Shown: in pieces, positions 57,201 to 63,630 of the stretch | Layout: each line of letters starts with the position of its first letter | Position numbering within the stretch: the stretch's first letter is position 1 | NCBI GenBank assembly: GCA_008694505.1 | Contig: VZDJ01007747.1 | Span: 682,001 to 746,000, forward strand | DNA from: Cyanoderma ruficeps | Lineage: Eukaryota; Chordata; Aves; Passeriformes; Timaliidae | Direction: 5' to 3' | DNA length: 64,000 nt | Program-made: the position numbers and the translations under genes | The notes under the pieces: model-generated | What the model was told of the DNA's origin: nothing | The model's database searches: none | What the model saw: the letters and a program-made list of their open reading frames with translations, nothing else

Positions 57201-60037
57201 CTCAAACTCCACTGGGCAGAGGCTCTGAACAGCAGAAGCTCAACCCTCATCGTCACTGAAGCTACCCAAAAAACCCCGTTGTAAGAAGATTCTGCAGACC
57301 AAACAGGAGGAAACCCAGGTTGCCAAAATCAGCCTGTGGAAAAGATAACTCACTGTTCTGGGGATGGGTGGCGACAGAGATCCATTAGGCATGTATGGGT
57401 CGTTATTCATATTTGGCATCATGATATACCCAGAATAACCGGAGTATGATGGTCCCTTGCTGTATAAGCCATTGTCTGGATGCTTTCCTATGGAAGATGA
57501 AACAATGATTACATTATTCCCCACATATGCATTTCTCATGAGTTAGAGCACTGAAACAGGTACAGTGCATGTAAAAAAATGGTCTGCGTGCAAAGGTTTC
57601 CTTACTCATGGAAATTACTGCTGACAGTAAATGATATGAAGCAATCTGTAATAACTTTTTTTTAAGGAACAGTTAATTCTTAAAGGAGCAAATACTCTCG
57701 GTGAGGAGATTATGTTTAGAATATCAAATAGCCTAAAAATAAATTATTTTGCTAGTATTCCTTCAAATCAAAGCAGACACATCAGCAATGACATCACATT
57801 TCACACCTAGCAGTCTTCCCCAATTTTAGGATTTGTCAATTCAGAATTATTGCCAGTATGGGTTTCCAACATCATTGTCAGGAAAGGGAGGACAAGGCTG
57901 TGATAACGAGATGCAGTAATTTCCTTCTCTTGCTGAGCCAGTGTGTGCAGCGAACAATTCATTCTGGCTATGCTCATTGGGAACAATTAAAGGGCAGGGG
58001 GTGGCTTGGAAGGAGATCCTGACAATTTGGGAGTGGGGCTGTTGGGCACACATGGTACTACAGTCAAAAGGGAAGCCAAGTGAGGGAGGCTATATGGTAG
58101 GAAAAAAAAGTGTTTGGGTCCAGGTCCTGCAAAAAGGCTGAACAGGTCTCCCACCTACGTCCCATTGACAAGGATACTACTTGAAAGTGAGGTTTGAAGG
58201 AGATGCAGAGCTAAAAACTATCCAGGGCTGAACACCTCCCCCTCACTGCCCAAATGCTATGAGCATGGACATCATTGTTTTTAGGCTGTTTCATTACAAA
58301 TTTGGAAGAAAATGGCCACAGAGTCCTGGAAAGCACCAGGACTGAGCTGTGTCTGTCTTTATATGGAATTTATAATCTGGTTTAGCTTGTGATGATAAGC
58401 ATTTGATTTTAAACATAATCTCCCACCCTTCGCAGCACACATTCTTTGCATGTGCGTCCAGCTTCCTAAATGATATTCGATGAACTCTGCTATTTCCTCT
58501 GTCCTTCTCAATCAAAATTAACCAGTTGGTACATTAAAAAATGCAGGAGGTCTTTTCATACTTAGATTTGAAAGAGATTTAAGTGACAGACTTTGGCTAT
58601 GGGGAAAAGCAGAGGGTTTCTGTACACAACTGTATACTGTGAGCAAAGAGATAGATGTATTTAAGCTGATATCCTAAAAACAATTATTTCTTCAGTGAAG
58701 ATCCATTTGGCCTACTTATCAGTTTCTAAACAATTGGAATACCATTTGGTCACTCAAGATAAACACACTGCACGTTCATCTCTTTTTAAATGTGCTTTGA
58801 AAGCGTTGTGGCATCCCCCCCCCAAAAAAAAAGATATTAAATTTATGTTTTCCAAAAGAAGCCAAGTTCCAGTTTGAGGACCGTGCAGAGGGTCACAGAG
58901 GGACAACACTGCAAGACAGAACTGTGCGCGTCTCACCTTCCTCGGGGTGTTCTCTGCCTTTATCATGGTAGGAATCCTGTGCTTGAGTCTGCCTGGAAAC
59001 CTGACCGCAAGGAATCCATCATCAGAAAAGAAGAAGAAAAAGAAGAAAAGTCATTGTATGGATGCTCGTTTATCAATCACACTGCTACAGTTTCTCGAAG
59101 GAAGAGAGGAGTTAAGAGCACAAGATAAACATCTTTCTATTTCCTCTTAAGTCGCTTGGAAGGCAACTGTACCAGAAACATTTGTATAAACTATTGTTTT
59201 ATGACAACGTGAATAACTAAAGGGCTTTGCAAAGCATTTCTAGCAGAAGCACCCTGCTTTTAATGAAAGTGGATCATTGCTGGAAAATATTTGGCGCTCT
59301 GGCGGTCAAAATGCTCTTGGTAAAAAGATACCAAAAATAATAATGAAAATCAGGTTGCCCTCCTTAGCAGATCTTTAGGAAAAAAAAANAAAGGTGGAAA
59401 TTAAAAAAAGAAAGAAAAAAAATTAAACAAAAAAATTTTAAAAGGCAGGTTCCCCGCTCGCGCTGAAGTTATTTTAGAGTCGGGAATTTCTTCCCAAACA
59501 GTTTTATGCAAATCCCTTAAAGAGTTTACAGCTAATGCTCCGACCCCGCTGATTTTACTGAGGAAATTTCATGGCTGCTTGAGGTCTAATACCACCGCAC
59601 CGTCGGGGAACTCGCGGCAACTTTCTCGTCCCGGGCCGAAGCGCGGAAAGGGCTCTGCCCGGCGCAACTCTGGAGACAGGATTTGGGGTGGAACGATTTC
59701 TTTTCCTACGGGAAATTTTTCCCCGGTGCCCCGCCGAAGCTCCCTCCCCGCGGCGGCGGCCGGAGCCCGCCGGCATCCCGCGCCCCCTCCGTCCGCGCTG
59801 CCCCGCGGAGCCCCCGCGGCCGCGCACCTCGTGCCCGTTGGCGCCGGGGGCGATCTCGGACTCGTTGACGAGGGAGGACTTGATGTCGGCCAAGTCGCCC
59901 TCCTCCTCGGGGTGGCTGATCTCGGCGAAGATCTTCTCTTTCTGGGGGTCCCCCTCGTCCTTGAAGGGGATCATCTCGTCGGTGGCGCAGAGCTCCGGGT
60001 CCCCCCCACCGCCCCCGGCCCCCGGCAGCTGCGGCAT
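3229..60037 (-). CDS. LEF1: LEF1, lymphoid enhancer-binding factor 1 (whole spliced CDS, 11 coding exons)
   Basis: LEF1 is a nuclear HMG-box protein that binds CTTTGAT-type sites, bends DNA and recruits beta-catenin or TLE/Groucho to Wnt target genes. The joined exons give 1194 nt, 397 residues plus TGA. Residues 1 to about 60 are the beta-catenin-binding domain ([18 protein letters not shown] core). Residues about 92-280 are the Pro/Ser/Gly-rich middle, with candidate NLK sites T153 (LTP) and S164 (FSP). Residues about 297-365 are the HMG box (starting [10 protein letters not shown]), followed by the basic stretch KKKKRKR at 372-378, and the protein ends in MTAAYI. Candidate SUMO sites are FKDE (K26) and VKQE (K267). 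The start at 60037 is chosen because MPQL opens LEF1 in other vertebrates and has A at -3. The tail matches the LEF1 'N' form and there is no CRARF E-tail. Identification rests on remembered family sequence, not on a database search. Confidence 0.98.
3264..3924 (-). other. LEF1 intron 10 (661 nt)
   Basis: Bounded by GTAGGC and CTTCTACAG. It is AT-rich with T-rich tracts on the plus strand at 3350-3425. No other feature is seen. Confidence 0.93.
3925..3973 (-). CDS. LEF1: LEF1 exon 10, basic tail/NLS exon (aa 371-386 plus first base of codon 387)
   Basis: This 49-nt exon encodes [16 protein letters not shown]. The KKKKRKR cluster is the nuclear localisation signal and contributes to DNA bending by contacting the compressed major groove. 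The acceptor is TTTTTCAG|GGG. The donor, TCAG|GTAGGC, is a weak match. A separate 24-nt candidate exon lies only 56 nt upstream at 4030-4053. Confidence 0.96.
3974..7498 (-). other. LEF1 intron 9 (3525 nt)
   Basis: Bounded by GTAAGT after exon 9 and TTTTTCAG before exon 10. It contains the 24-nt candidate microexon at 4030-4053. Otherwise I see no gene; ORFs at 4318-4734 on both strands are chance. Confidence 0.93.
4030..4053 (-). other. candidate LEF1 microexon (24 nt, phase 0)
   Basis: On the minus strand the acceptor is TTCCTAACATTTTCAG, with a branch-like CTAAC and pyrimidines, and the donor is the perfect GTAAGT. The enclosed 24 nt start and end in phase 0, matching exons 9 and 10, and would add CPDGFCCE between Y370 and G371. 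The intron left between it and exon 10 is only 56 nt, short even for a bird, so it might be used instead of exon 10. I know of no such LEF1 exon. Confidence 0.3.
7499..7606 (-). CDS. LEF1: LEF1 exon 9, second half of the HMG box (aa 335-370)
   Basis: This 108-nt phase-0 exon encodes [20 protein letters not shown] followed by [16 protein letters not shown]. It completes helix 3 and the minor wing of the HMG box and the start of the basic tail. The acceptor is TTTGCAG|TGG and the donor TAT|GTAAGT. All residues match the vertebrate consensus I know. Confidence 0.98.
9152..9260 (-). mobile_element. CR1 LINE 3'-end fragment, minus orientation
   Basis: The plus strand reads CACAGAATACTGTGAGTTGA, then AAGGGACTCTCAAGGATCAT and CAAATCCAACTCTTAAG, the reverse complement of the avian CR1 3' terminus, in which GATCCTTGTGGGTCCCTTCC is typical. 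It is 5'-truncated and diverged. Its outer limit near 9260 is uncertain. Confidence 0.8.
9765..9905 (+). mobile_element. CR1 LINE 3'-end fragment, plus orientation
   Basis: Diagnostic CR1 phrases are present: GAGCAACCTG, GGATCTGCTTTG, then TTGGACTACATGACCTCTG and GGGTCCCTCCCACC. The copy is diverged and lacks a clean terminal ATTCTATG repeat. The 5' limit is approximate. Confidence 0.75.
10306..10468 (-). CDS. LEF1: LEF1 exon 8, first half of the HMG box (aa 281-334)
   Basis: The exon encodes [16 protein letters not shown], then [20 protein letters not shown] and [18 protein letters not shown], identical as far as I recall to human. It supplies helices 1 and 2 of the HMG box; the methionine in NAFMLYM is the residue family structures show intercalating in the DNA minor groove. 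The acceptor is GTTTTAG|GAAG and the donor AGG|GTATGT. A 122-codon ORF on the opposite strand here is only its shadow. Confidence 0.98.
10469..11163 (-). other. LEF1 intron 7 (695 nt)
   Basis: Bounded by GTGAGT and GTTTTAG. I see no repeat or gene in it. Confidence 0.93.
11164..11286 (-). CDS. LEF1: LEF1 exon 7 (aa 240-279)
   Basis: The exon encodes [30 protein letters not shown] and [10 protein letters not shown]. The acceptor is a TTTCTTTTAG|GT tract and the donor CATGT|GTGAGT. VKQE (K267) fits the psi-K-x-E SUMO consensus and matches the human K269 site. The last two bases join exon 8 to encode V280. A stop follows immediately in the intron, so intron retention would truncate the protein before the HMG box. 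Confidence 0.97.
11287..13160 (-). other. LEF1 intron 6 (1874 nt)
   Basis: Bounded by GTAGGT and CTTTTAG. It includes a 36-bp tandem duplication at 11784-11855. Nothing else is recognised. Confidence 0.93.
11784..11855. repeat. 36-bp tandem duplication (two copies)
   Basis: Copy one spans 11784-11819 and copy two 11820-11855. Both begin CATTTCAT and share an identical 23-base block (11796-11818 and 11832-11854) starting ACCTCAAATGC and ending AATTAACT; they differ at a few central positions. It is probably a recent local duplication within intron 6. Confidence 0.85.
13161..13244 (-). CDS. LEF1: LEF1 exon 6, the alternatively spliced exon VI (aa 212-238)
   Basis: This 84-nt exon encodes [20 protein letters not shown] and SVDPSMS. 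The acceptor is ACTCAG|GCAA and the donor TCCAG|GTAGGT. It equals the human exon VI in length (84 nt, 28 codons), which is skipped in some transcripts; skipping keeps frame here too. Residues ISS replace human ITG. No signal visible here says which form predominates. Confidence 0.96.
13245..15455 (-). other. LEF1 intron 5 (2211 nt)
   Basis: Bounded by GTAAGA and ACTCAG. No gene or repeat is recognised; ORFs on either strand are short and without homology that I can see. Confidence 0.93.
15456..15546 (-). CDS. LEF1: LEF1 exon 5 (aa 182-210, split codons at both ends)
   Basis: The exon encodes [20 protein letters not shown] followed by VGQITPPLG. The acceptor is TTAACAG|GC and the donor GGCTG|GTAAGA. 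Its 91 nt leave phase 2, so the last two bases combine with the first base of exon 6 to make W211. The segment is proline-rich and belongs to the central regulatory region that mediates co-repressor and context-dependent co-activator contacts. Confidence 0.97.
15547..19503 (-). other. LEF1 intron 4 (3957 nt)
   Basis: Bounded by GTGAGC after exon 4 and TTAACAG before exon 5. A 256-codon sense-strand ORF (17869-17099) is present but has no recognisable domain and is judged accidental. Confidence 0.93.
19504..19636 (-). CDS. LEF1: LEF1 exon 4 (aa 137-180 plus first base of codon 181)
   Basis: The exon encodes [20 protein letters not shown], then [20 protein letters not shown] and SSKQ. The acceptor is TTGCAG|TCC and the donor CAAG|GTGAGC. 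It lies in the context-dependent regulatory region. LTP (T153) and FSP (S164) correspond to the human residues T155 and S166 reported as Nemo-like kinase targets that reduce DNA binding; the two-residue offset is explained by the shorter N-terminus here. The only differences I notice from human are conservative (I to V and N to S). Confidence 0.97.
24807..24839 (+). repeat. poly-A run interrupted by an ambiguous base (N at 24821)
   Basis: An almost pure A run with one N in the middle, which suggests a homopolymer length the assembly could not resolve. I do not see a retroposon body next to it. Confidence 0.9.
29603..29610 (+). promoter_or_regulatory. POU octamer ATGCAAAT beside a CCAAT motif
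   Basis: A perfect octamer, preceded by TTATCCAATAAC at 29591-29602, in an AT-rich part of intron 3 with many homeodomain-like TAAT cores downstream to about 29700. Function is only suggested by motif content. Confidence 0.3.
30880..31122 (+). mobile_element. CR1 LINE 3' region, plus orientation, well preserved
   Basis: The stretch follows the avian CR1 consensus closely: GAGGTTTAGATTGGATATCA, then GGCACTGGAACAGGCTCCCC, AGGGAAGTGGTCACAGCACC and TTGGGGTGTCCTGTGCAGGG, ending ATTCTATGATTCTAAG, the CR1 terminal octamer repeat. It is a 5'-truncated insertion of about 240 bp with no coding capacity, antisense to LEF1. It is much less diverged than the two CR1 fragments in intron 8, so probably younger. 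Confidence 0.93.
33773..33784. repeat. perfect 12-bp palindrome CTCGTTAACGAG
   Basis: The palindrome has a GTTAAC centre and two CpGs in an intron, and is followed directly by GATAAAGG, a GATA-type site. It may be a protein-binding element. Confidence 0.4.
39307..39342. repeat. 20-bp tandem duplication carrying CTAATTG
   Basis: CAACCTCCTAATTGCC occurs at 39307-39322 and again at 39327-39342, period 20. Each copy holds a homeodomain-type TAATTG core. Confidence 0.85.
44063..44079. promoter_or_regulatory. inverted pair of TCF/LEF sites in intron 3
   Basis: CTTTGA at 44063-44068 and TCAAAG at 44074-44079 form a perfect inverted repeat with a 5-bp spacer; both halves extend to good TCF/LEF cores (CCTTTGAA and ATCAAAG). 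It lies within a block (about 43640-44310) whose motif density resembles a conserved enhancer. Confidence 0.45.
49036..49051. repeat. 16-bp inverted repeat AGCGATT-TT-AATCGCT
   Basis: Seven-base arms flank a 2-base centre. It is short enough to be chance, but the CpGs in both arms are unusual in intron 3. Confidence 0.5.
57354..57487 (-). CDS. LEF1: LEF1 exon 3 (aa 92-136)
   Basis: The exon encodes [13 protein letters not shown], then [18 protein letters not shown] and SPPIPRT, almost identical to vertebrate LEF1. The acceptor is CTTCCATAG|GA and the donor is ACA|GTGAGT. In mammals a dominant-negative LEF1 lacking the beta-catenin-binding domain starts from an intron-2 promoter and uses a methionine in this exon. 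The MM pair here would allow the same. The exon is followed on the minus strand by the very long intron 3. Confidence 0.97.
57488..58936 (-). other. LEF1 intron 2 (1449 nt), site of the dnLEF1 promoter in mammals
   Basis: Bounded by GAAG|GTGAGA and CTTCCATAG. In human an internal promoter (P2) in intron 2 drives the dominant-negative form. Here two TATA-like boxes sit close together on the minus strand (58374-58368 and 58363-58357). No other gene is seen. Confidence 0.93.
58357..58374 (-). promoter_or_regulatory. paired TATA-like boxes in intron 2 (candidate P2)
   Basis: TATAAAT (58374-58368) and TATAAAG (58363-58357) lie 11 bp apart on the gene's strand, about 870 bp upstream of exon 3. They could serve an internal LEF1 promoter. 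AT-rich introns give such motifs by chance. Confidence 0.25.
58937..59000 (-). CDS. LEF1: LEF1 exon 2 (aa 71-91 plus first base of codon 92)
   Basis: This 64-nt exon was found by homology and splice signals because it is too short to stand out as an ORF. The acceptor is a long CT-rich tract ending TCAG at 59004-59001. The donor is GAAG|GTGAGA. It translates as [21 protein letters not shown], counterpart of the human segment that starts VARQAQTSQEP and is one residue longer. Phase 1 at its end joins exon 3 to give the glycine of GKHPD. The segment is the least conserved coding stretch of the gene. Confidence 0.95.
59001..59827 (-). other. LEF1 intron 1 (827 nt), with an N at 59389
   Basis: Bounded by GTGCGC and TCAG with a long CT-rich tract before exon 2. 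The half next to exon 1 lies in the CpG island; the middle is A-rich on the plus strand and carries one ambiguous base in a homopolymer. Confidence 0.93.
59828..60037 (-). CDS. LEF1: LEF1 exon 1, coding part (aa 1-70)
   Basis: This exon encodes the beta-catenin-binding N-terminus, from [10 protein letters not shown] through [13 protein letters not shown] to ANGHE. It is 210 nt and ends on a full codon. The donor is GAG|GTGCGC at 59827-59822, a weak match to the consensus, but the break falls exactly where human exon 1 ends (NGHE/V). The glycine run after MPQL is slightly shorter than in human. The start codon context is GTGAGGATGC. The reading frame stays open upstream without a stop to at least 60727, so an N-terminal extension cannot be excluded from sequence alone. 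Confidence 0.97.
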
Positions 60038-61200
60038 CCTCACGGCAGCGCGGCGTCTGCTGCGGCCGCCGGCCCGCCGCGGGAAGGGGAGCGGGAGGAG
60101 CAGCGGGGGGAGGAGGAGGAGGAGGAGGGCGGAGGAGGAGGAGAGAGGAGGAGAAGGAGGAGAAAAGAAGGAAAAATCCCGTGAACTCCTCGGGGTTGCT
60201 CTCGGCAGCCGGAGACCCCCGCCCGTCCGCCCGCCCCCTCGGGGCCGAGGTACCCCGTCTTCCGCACGACTCCGACGTCCCAGGGACTCTCGCCCCGACG
60301 CGCCGCACGGCCGGAATAGGTCGAAATACGCCCGCCCGTGTCCCGACCGCGCCAGGGACCGCCCCCTAGGAGACCCGACCCCCCTCCATCTCCCCCGGGA
60401 CCCGGGCTCACCTCGGGGGCCAGGAGACGCGGAGGGGAGCGGAGCCCGCCCGCGTTTCGCCTCCGAGTGAAGTTGCCACCACCCCAGCGGGACCGAGTTA
60501 AAAGGGCTGGGGGGACGCGGGCAGGGGGAGGGGGTGTCCCGGGGGAAGGAGCCGGCGCTGCCCGTGCCGCGCACCCACCGAGCCTTTGTCCGCCGCTTCG
60601 TCCGCGGCTCCGGGCACGGCTGGGCTGGGCTCGGCGGCACCGCGAGGCGCGGGGGGCCGAGGAAGAAACAGCCCCGGGAGGGAGGGCGGGCAGGAGGGGA
60701 GGGATGGAGCGGGCGGGGATGTGACACCCCCCCCTCCCCCCCGCTTCCCTCTGCGCCCGCGGGCAGGAGAAAAAGTTGCAGGCACGGCGCCCCCGGCCGC
60801 CTGCGCGCTCAGCGCTCGGCGCGGGGCCTCCTGCCGCAGCCGGCGGGCGCGGCGCCCCACGGGGGGCAGCGGTGGGGCGCGGGGCGGCGGCGGCAGCGCA
60901 ACTTCAGCATCGCTCCCGCCCTCCCTCCCTCCACCGTCGGGGCGGGGAGGGGCGGGGGCGGCGGAGATGAAAGGAACCGCCGCCGTGACTGACACCGTGT
61001 CCGGGCCGGGAGGGCCGAGCGGCGGGGGCGGGGAGAGGAGGGGGCCGGGGCCAGCGCCAGCGGGGAGGGAGGAGTGGGCGGGGGGGAGCGGGTGCGGGGC
61101 TGCCCCCGGGCAAACTTTGCTCTGACTGCGCGGAGTAGCCTCTCTGTGTGTCCGTGTGTCTGTGTGTGTATCTACACGCACACGTGTACGTTTGTTTGTG
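60038..61200 (-). other. LEF1: LEF1 5' leader (5'UTR part of exon 1), upstream limit inferred
   Basis: Human full-length LEF1 mRNA has a leader of about 1.2 kb; by analogy the leader here should reach about 61200, but the start site is not visible. The stretch is extremely GC-rich. In the mRNA sense it holds a 123-codon uORF (60411-60040) ending 2 nt before the LEF1 ATG, a 200-codon uORF (60308-59706) that overlaps the start out of frame, and a pyrimidine tract at 60176-60105. Internal ribosome entry has been reported for the human leader. Confidence 0.6.
60105..60176 (+). repeat. 72-nt purine tract (GGA-rich), pyrimidine tract on the mRNA strand
   Basis: The plus strand is all purine except one C at 60130; in LEF1 mRNA it becomes a CU-rich run ending about 67 nt before the start codon. 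Such tracts bind PTB and poly(C)-binding proteins and can form triplex DNA. Confidence 0.85.
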
Positions 61201-61210
61201 CGTGTCCGCG
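61141..61210 (+). repeat. TG-rich simple repeat
   Basis: Imperfect TG/GTGT repeats with interspersed CpGs, close to where the LEF1 P1 start is expected by analogy to human. Confidence 0.8.
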
Positions 61211-62114
61211 TCGCTGGGAGTACGCCGGGGCACTGCCGCTCCTCTCCCTCCCCAGCCAAGAGCCCGCCGAGGAGGGCACGGGCACTAGCTGCATCCCCGG
61301 GAAGGGCGGACAGACCTGATTGTTTAGGGCTGCTTTGTTGAGCTTTCCCCATCGCCACATGGCGCTGCTGCGGTGTGGGAAGTGTGCGAGGGATTGCCTA
61401 GGCTCTGCCCGCGGCCGCTTCGGACGAAGGGCAGAATTAAGACATCCCCATTGAATCCAGCAAGTGCCCGGCAGAAACGAGTAGTAGCCCCCGAGAGACG
61501 GGGAGAAACCCGCCGGGGTCAGCTCGTCCCGGTTTCGGACCGCTAAATGGAGCCAGAGCAGTAACGGAGATTCAGCGCTCCACCCTGTCCCGTTCCTCCT
61601 GCACCGCGCTGCCCCGTTAGCTGCCGGCTGACCCGGCATCGCCCTGCAACAGGGCACGGGTACAGTAAAAAAAAATCATCCAGACAAAAGCAGGCGCTGA
61701 GCTTGGGAACGTCAGGATCCGCAACTTTTATTTTGCGAACACGATGGGCGCACATTTTGCAGGAAACAACTTCCCAGTATTTTGGCATCGAAAAAGTGCG
61801 GTTGGTGCTTTGCACATGCCCCGTCAGGTTGCTAAACCTTCAAGCGCCGGGAGCCAGAGGAACGGGAACATGGGGATGCTTAATCCGTTTTCGGCAGATG
61901 CTGGGTTCGGCACGGCGGCTCTGCCGGCCGGGACACGGGCGGGCTGAGCCCGGCTGCCCACGCCGCCGCTCGCGGCTCTGCGTCATCGTCCTCGAACGGG
62001 TAATTAAAATCCAGCTGAGAAATTAGACCCTCCAAACCCCGGGAAAGGGAGCAAGGTAGCGGGAAACGGGAGATGGACTTGCCAAGTCGCACCAAGTGCG
62101 TGAAATAAATGATC

Positions 62115-62132
62115 GAGAAAGAAAGAAAGAAA
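62115..62132 (+). repeat. (GAAA)n microsatellite
   Basis: Four to five GAAA units within the CpG-rich upstream region. Confidence 0.8.
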
Positions 62133-62713
62133 TGTAACTCCTGGGAAGGGGATTAATTGTGCAATGCCCCCCAGATGCAGGGAGACCCCCTCTCTCCCGG
62201 AGACGGCTGTAGAGAGGCGATGTGGAAGCGATTGTTTGGAAAACGACAGACAACTCGGGGATGGTTCCTGAGCGGAGATGCACATCTCCACATCCCTCCC
62301 GCCCCTCTTCCCTTTCCTGGCGCTCGGCGGGCACCGGACACCCGGGCCGGGCAAAGCTGCCCCGGGACGGTCCCGTTCTGAAAAAAAGACCTTCGCCGAG
62401 AGGCTGAGCGTTGCAACCCGCTCCCTCGACGGGACGGGACGGGGAGGCACGGCCCGGGAGCAGTTAGAGACCCCGCCGGAGGAGCCGGCAGCGCGGCCAC
62501 TCCTCTGTTTCATTACCGGGTCCCTCTGGAAAAGCAGCCTCCCCCCGCCTCTCGGCCGTCCCTTCACGTGGGCTGGAGTCTTTCCCGGATCGGTTTTTTG
62601 GTGGAAGGGTTTTGAAGGCAAAAAAAGGGCCGGGGTGGGGGCGGCGAGACCGGGGCGGGAGAATGTGTGTGTGGAAACCGTAATGATTTACGACGAAAAG
62701 ATAAACTGAGGAA

Positions 62714-62731
62714 ACGTCAACTCCAACGTCA
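62714..62731 (+). promoter_or_regulatory. two CRE half-sites (ACGTCA) in tandem
   Basis: ACGTCA occurs at 62714-62719 and again at 62726-62731, twelve bases apart start to start, in the CpG island upstream of LEF1. CREB/ATF family proteins bind such half-sites; occupancy is unknown. Confidence 0.3.
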
Positions 62732-63035
62732 GATTTGACTGGAGACAACACAAAGCTGTCGCTTTACTCGCAGTCCTTGGGTCACGGCCGGAGGCGGGGG
62801 GCAAAGCCCGGGGCATGGGGACGCCCCACGGTGGCCCCGCTCTCGCCCCCGGCGGGATCCGCCGCCCTCCCCGGGCCACCGGGAGCGCGCCCGCCGCCGT
62901 GCCCGGCACCCGGCTCCGCAGCGGCTACCGCGCCGCTTGGTGCCTTCGTAGGGGTGATTTTTGCGCTTTAGGTGTTTTTTCTTTTTCTCTCTTTGCCTTT
63001 AGCATGAGTTTATATTCTGCCATGGTTTTGGTTCT

Positions 63036-63070
63036 TTGTTTTTGTTTTGTTTGTTTGTTTGTTTGTTGTT
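63036..63070 (+). repeat. (TTTG)n low-complexity repeat
   Basis: Repeated TTTG units in a T-rich stretch (about 62960-63120) that splits the CpG island upstream of LEF1. Confidence 0.85.
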
Positions 63071-63438
63071 TAATTTTTGGACAGATTTTGCTGGGGTTTT
63101 TTTTGGTCGTTTGAGTGGGGTTTAGCGTTTCAGAGGGACCTGAGGAGTTTTTGCTGGTCGGGGTTTTTTGCATTTTCGCGTTGAAGGGACCCACTCCCCG
63201 ATGTCCAGCCCGGCTTGCCCAGAGCGGGGGGCGGGGGGCGAACGGGGAGGGCAAAGAGGCCCCGGGCGGGCCGAGCACCAGCGCTCGGGGCAGCGGCACG
63301 ACCCCCGTAGAGCTTCAGGGGGGCTGAGCGGGGAGAGGGGGGAACCGAAGCGCCAATGACGACCCCTCCGGGCGCAATCAGCAGGACGGGGGGACACAGG
63401 ACACTCTCGCGTGCGAGGCGCGCCCGCCGCCGGCGGCC

Positions 63439-63448
63439 CCTATATAGG
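63439..63448. promoter_or_regulatory. TATA/CArG palindrome CCTATATAGG
   Basis: The ten bases fit both the SRF consensus CC(A/T)6GG and a TATA box, inside an otherwise GC-rich block with GC boxes directly to its right. A plus-strand start would be expected near 63470. Function is inferred from motif and setting only. Confidence 0.45.
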
Positions 63449-63469
63449 GAAGGGCGGGAGTGGGGCGGG

Positions 63470-63630
63470 GCGGCGGCGCCTTTGATGTCCCGCCGGCGGC
63501 CCCTTTCATCCCCCCGGTTCCTCCCCCCCGAGCTCTTTGTGTGACTAAATTTGGCAGGAGCATGGAGGCGCGCCAGGGCGCCCACGTGTGCCCCGAGCTC
63601 CCAGCTGAGAGAGCCCGGGTTTTCTTCCGG
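63470..63630 (+). other. possible first exon of a divergent plus-strand transcript
   Basis: A TATA-like element at 63441-63446 and GC boxes precede this stretch, and a good splice donor CCGG|GTAAGG follows at 63631. Human LEF1 has a divergent long non-coding RNA, LEF1-AS1, starting upstream in the opposite direction. The stretch has an ATG at 63562 but no recognisable protein. I infer a divergent lncRNA start; nothing beyond motifs supports it. Confidence 0.3.
63480..63486 (+). promoter_or_regulatory. TCF/LEF consensus site CTTTGAT
   Basis: A perfect core TCF/LEF site in the upstream CpG island, about 3.4 kb from the LEF1 start codon. A second, oppositely oriented site lies at 63651-63657. 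Such motifs occur by chance, so binding is not established. Confidence 0.4.

Larger units (their letters stand above)
19637..57353 (-). other. LEF1 intron 3 (37.7 kb), no second gene recognised
   Basis: Bounded by ACA|GTGAGT after exon 3 and TTGCAG before exon 4. It is mostly unique sequence. Contents noted: a poly-A run with an N (24807-24839), an octamer motif (29603-29610), a CR1 (about 30880-31122), a GTTAAC-centred palindrome (33773-33784), a 20-bp tandem duplication (39307-39342), an enhancer-like block (43640-44310), a hairpin palindrome (49036-49051) and a CpG-retaining block (55420-55560). The large intron probably holds distal regulatory elements of LEF1. Confidence 0.93.
61300..63400. 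other. LEF1 upstream flank, no gene recognised
   Basis: GC-rich sequence with long open frames on both strands that result from low stop-codon frequency. None shows a known domain. CRE half-sites and simple repeats are listed separately. Confidence 0.7.

Noticed and set aside
59579..60470. Plus-strand ORFs of 201 and 260 codons opposite LEF1 exon 1
   Set aside because: They are antisense shadows of the LEF1 exon 1 coding sequence and GC-rich leader.
60498..61358. 286-codon minus-strand ORF upstream of LEF1
   Set aside because: It is Pro/Arg/Ala-rich as expected from translating a CpG island and lacks any domain. It may be transcribed as leader but need not be translated.
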